Assembly (NCBI GenBank): GCA_027318525.1
Contig: DAHVPA010000077.1
Coordinates: forward strand, 1-8,249
Reading direction: 5' to 3'
Source: Candidatus Cloacimonadota bacterium
GTDB lineage: Bacteria > Cloacimonadota > Cloacimonadia > Cloacimonadales > Cloacimonadaceae
Length of the DNA stretch: 8,249 bases
The position numbers were made by a program, and so were the translations under genes. Below the pieces are notes generated by a model, which did not search any database, was not told the origin of the DNA, and saw only the letters and a list, made by a program, of their open reading frames with translations. Each line of letters starts with the position of its first letter. The stretch's first letter is position 1. Shown one piece after another: positions 5,692 through 8,249 of this stretch.

Positions 5692-8249
5692 ATGAAAAAG
5701 GCAATCCTCTTCCTGGCAGTTTTGCTAGCTCTGCCACTGCTGCTCAATGCTTGGGCAGATTGGCAGTCCGTCGCTAATCAGCATTTCCGGATATATTTCA
5801 AAGATGGCTGGTCTGCGCAAGCGGAAGCTGCACTTGGCACTCTGGAATATTACCGTCCCAAGCTGGAACAGATTACCGGCAACAGCAAAGGTCAGATTCC
5901 CATCAACATTCAGGACCTTGGCAATCTGGCAAACGGTTACACCGACCCGGTCGGGACGCGAATTGCCCTCTTTGCATATCCGCCCACTTCGGATGAGCTG
6001 GCTATTGGTGAGGATTGGTGGCAGATGGTTGCCTGCCATGAATACCTGCATGAGCTTCAGATTACCAAAGCAAGCGGAACTCTGGCTCTACTACGGCTGC
6101 TCTTCGGAAATATCCTTTATCCGCACCTCTGGCAACCAGGTTGGATGACTGAAGGAATAACAGTTTACGGTGAATCAAAATTATCTGCTTTGACGGGCAG
6201 GTTAAATGGCGGCACATATCCTTCCACCATCACTGCTCTGGCTAAATCTGGGCGTCTGCCTTCACCCACCAAAGCATCCTACTTCAGCTATGATACGCCT
6301 CATGCCAATCACTACACCTACGGTGGAGCTTTTTACGAATATCTGACCAAGACCTATGGCGAAGACAAGCTCGCGCAGCTTTTCAACAATACTTCATCTT
6401 CCACCTGGTCATATTCCAGCGTTCTTTTGCCCAATCTATATCTGGATAAAGCTTTCACCGCCACTTTCGGAAAAGATGTGGCAGGGTTGTGGGCAGACTG
6501 GCAGGCATATGAACAAGCAAAAAACTATGTCTTGCCCGAGCGGACTCTGACCTCCGATGGCTGGATGAAATCCGACCTCCGCTATTACAACGGCAAGATC
6601 TATTACATCGAAGGGAAAGCCTTGAAGACAGGTCCTTCCAGTTCTTTCATGAACTACCGGCTATGCAGGCTGGATGCATCTTCGCTTCAGAATCAAGCAT
6701 CACTGCATCCGGAAACCGTTGTCCTGCAGAGCGGGGAATTTCCTGCCGGCTATGCCATTGCGGGGGATAAACTTTATTACACCCGTTCCGAATGGAAACG
6801 TGGTTTTGACAATGTCGATTATGACGGCTTGGGTTCCGTGGCAGAGCTCTGGCAAATGAATCTGACTACTGGCAAGAAACAGAAGGTCTTTTCAGGGATG
6901 CTGCGCTCCTTCTGTCCGCAAAGCGATGGCTCTATCGTCCTGTCACTGGATAATCAGACTCACACACGTTCTACTCTTGCCAGGCTTCGTCCCGGCAGCA
7001 GCGAACCGGAAGCTTTTTATGAAGCAGGAGGGCTGGTTTACAGCATCTTGGAACGCGGCAGCAATCTGGTCATGGGAATGAAGCTCCCCTGGCGCTTGGG
7101 TGGAACCTATCTATTGGAAACATCTGCCAGGCGAGTCTCCGCCCTTGTTAACACATCCGGTTACACTGTCCCATTGGCTATAGAAGGTGACAACCTTGTC
7201 TTCAACGGCGTGCTGGATAACCTTTACGCCGGTTATGTGATGAATATGCGCACCAACCGCATCCAGCGTATATCAAACTGTTCCGATGTGCGTTCCCCAG
7301 TCCTTTTGCCCGGAAATAGAACAGCTTTCCTCAGTCTTGGCAGTAGAGGTTATGACCTGTGTCTGGAAAACACCCGCCTGACGAATTTTGATATTCCTGC
7401 CTCTGCCAAGCCTTCTGGGCAAATCACTTCACCGGGTCAGCCCAAGTCCTCTCCCGGCAGCTTTGTCCGTAATGGTCATGCATCATCTTATCTGAGTAAC
7501 ATTGGGCATCTGCTAGTGCCGCGTGTGGCGCACATTCCGATTTTATATGGCACGGGAGACAGCCTTGTGATAGGTGCCTTGCTCTATGGTAATGATGCTG
7601 TGGGTGATTTTCCCGCCTGGACTGCTACTCTGCAGTATGATACCTTTCTGCAGCGCTGGATGTATCAAGTGGCATTGGAAAACAACTTCTTTAATCCTGT
7701 CCATCAGGTTTTGGGATACAGCAATGATGATGACCAGACTCTGACTGCCCAGCAGTATATGTCTCTTTATCAGAGTCAGAACTACGGTCTGGCAAGCGTT
7801 TATGCCGGATTCAGCTTTGAGACCAGGGATGACTATAGCCGCAAGGTGTGGACTCCCTTTATCCAGTCTGATTTCACAGGTCCTTATACCAATCTGTCCC
7901 TGCGCGGATATGTCCCATTGGAAACACGGGAGTTTATGCCTTCAGACCGCAACAGAACAGGCTGGCAGGGCTTGGCGCAACTCCATCAGCAACTGCCCCT
8001 CAGTTCAGAGCTCAAAGCTTCCGCCTTTGTGGCAGACGACCCTGACGCCGATGCGGATGAGGTCTTCGGCAGAATACGTGGTTATGACAAAGACTTCGAT
8101 GTGAACCGCGGAGCTTTCTTACAGGCGACTGTCTATAAACCTGTGCTCAAAATCCGCCAGGGAATCTGGGCACCCCAGATTTATATTGAGGATATAAACC
8201 TGGGTGTTTTTTATGACATGGCAATGCCTTTTGATAAAGCGTTTGAAGA
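5692..8249 (+). CDS. Exported gluzincin-like metalloprotease with beta-propeller and outer-membrane barrel-like region (3' partial)
   Basis: The frame is open for 852 codons and runs off the window. It begins with a signal peptide (MKKAILFLAVLLALPLLL, likely cut after the Ala-Trp-Ala at 20-22). HEYLH at 116-120 followed by GWMTEG (150-155), with Glu154 34 residues after the second His, matches the zinc site of gluzincin (peptidase MA-like) proteases. From about 285 to 560, short beta motifs such as GKIYYIEG (301-308), GDKLYYTR (358-365), DGSIVLSLD (412-420), GSNLVMGM (456-463) and GDNLVFNG (499-506) recur about every 45-55 residues, as in TolB/PD40-type propellers. A Pro/Ser/Gly-rich linker (569-590) follows. 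From about 601, SNIGHLLVPRVAHIPIL and GALLYGNDAVGDFPA look like the start of an Omp85-type beta-barrel. The order protease, propeller, barrel is known in uncharacterised envelope proteins. GGGAGG at 5678-5683 is 8 bases before the ATG. Substrate and role are unknown. Confidence 0.8.
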   Translation, partial: MKKAILFLAVLLALPLLLNAWADWQSVANQHFRIYFKDGWSAQAEAALGTLEYYRPKLEQITGNSKGQIPINIQDLGNLANGYTDPVGTRIALFAYPPTSDELAIGEDWWQMVACHEYLHELQITKASGTLALLRLLFGNILYPHLWQPGWMTEGITVYGESKLSALTGRLNGGTYPSTITALAKSGRLPSPTKASYFSYDTPHANHYTYGGAFYEYLTKTYGEDKLAQLFNNTSSSTWSYSSVLLPNLYLDKAFTATFGKDVAGLWADWQAYEQAKNYVLPERTLTSDGWMKSDLRYYNGKIYYIEGKALKTGPSSSFMNYRLCRLDASSLQNQASLHPETVVLQSGEFPAGYAIAGDKLYYTRSEWKRGFDNVDYDGLGSVAELWQMNLTTGKKQKVFSGMLRSFCPQSDGSIVLSLDNQTHTRSTLARLRPGSSEPEAFYEAGGLVYSILERGSNLVMGMKLPWRLGGTYLLETSARRVSALVNTSGYTVPLAIEGDNLVFNGVLDNLYAGYVMNMRTNRIQRISNCSDVRSPVLLPGNRTAFLSLGSRGYDLCLENTRLTNFDIPASAKPSGQITSPGQPKSSPGSFVRNGHASSYLSNIGHLLVPRVAHIPILYGTGDSLVIGALLYGNDAVGDFPAWTATLQYDTFLQRWMYQVALENNFFNPVHQVLGYSNDDDQTLTAQQYMSLYQSQNYGLASVYAGFSFETRDDYSRKVWTPFIQSDFTGPYTNLSLRGYVPLETREFMPSDRNRTGWQGLAQLHQQLPLSSELKASAFVADDPDADADEVFGRIRGYDKDFDVNRGAFLQATVYKPVLKIRQGIWAPQIYIEDINLGVFYDMAMPFDKAFE

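Noticed and set aside
5046..5747. 233-codon open frame on the minus strand across the transferase end and the YdeI gene
   Set aside because: It is antisense to three well-supported plus-strand frames, its product is rich in Cys/Phe/His with no recognisable motif, and it has no operon context.

Overview
This is a bacterial window with dense, same-strand gene packing. It covers part of a surface-glycan (O-antigen, capsule or exopolysaccharide type) locus, then a block of less certain relation. The N-terminally signalled protein at the right end, with an apparent outer-membrane barrel, points to a Gram-negative, outer-membraned organism. The style of that protein and the unusual sugar transferase remind me of the Bacteroidota/FCB side of the tree (possibly Cloacimonadota). 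That is an impression from family resemblance, not a proven assignment.

Layout. Bases 1-49 probably hold the last codons of an upstream gene overlapping the next start. From 46 to 3192 four genes form a tight operon: an acyl carrier protein (46-273), a short AMP-forming acyl/aryl-activating enzyme (273-1502), a FabG-like short-chain reductase (1517-2242) and a WbpP/GalE-type UDP-sugar 4-epimerase (2260-3192). A strong intrinsic terminator (3226-3263) closes it. A gene-poor, structure-rich spacer follows (3264-3549), with two competing hairpins, a pair of AACTTGSCAAG elements and a bulged hairpin. It ends in a possible seven-codon leader ORF that overlaps the start of the next gene. At 3550-5145 lies an initiating sugar-1-phosphate transferase of the PglC/WbaP catalytic type, with extra N-terminal membrane segments and a methyltransferase-like middle region. 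Next is a DUF1905/YdeI-family gene broken by one in-frame amber codon (5205-5678). The window ends inside a long gene from 5692 that encodes an exported protein with a HEYLH gluzincin-type zinc site, a beta-propeller-like region and the beginning of an outer-membrane-type beta domain.

How the genes may work together (inference). The ACP, ligase and reductase look like a dedicated module that loads an acyl group on a private carrier and reduces it, for example to a 3-hydroxyacyl group. The epimerase would supply a UDP-GalNAc or UDP-GlcNAc type precursor, and the sugar transferase would start glycan assembly on a polyprenyl phosphate. A condensing enzyme and an acyltransferase that would complete an N-acyl-sugar pathway are not seen here and could lie upstream. 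The metalloprotease-like outer-membrane protein and the broken YdeI gene have no evident link to glycan synthesis.

No rRNA, tRNA, CRISPR array or insertion sequence was recognised.
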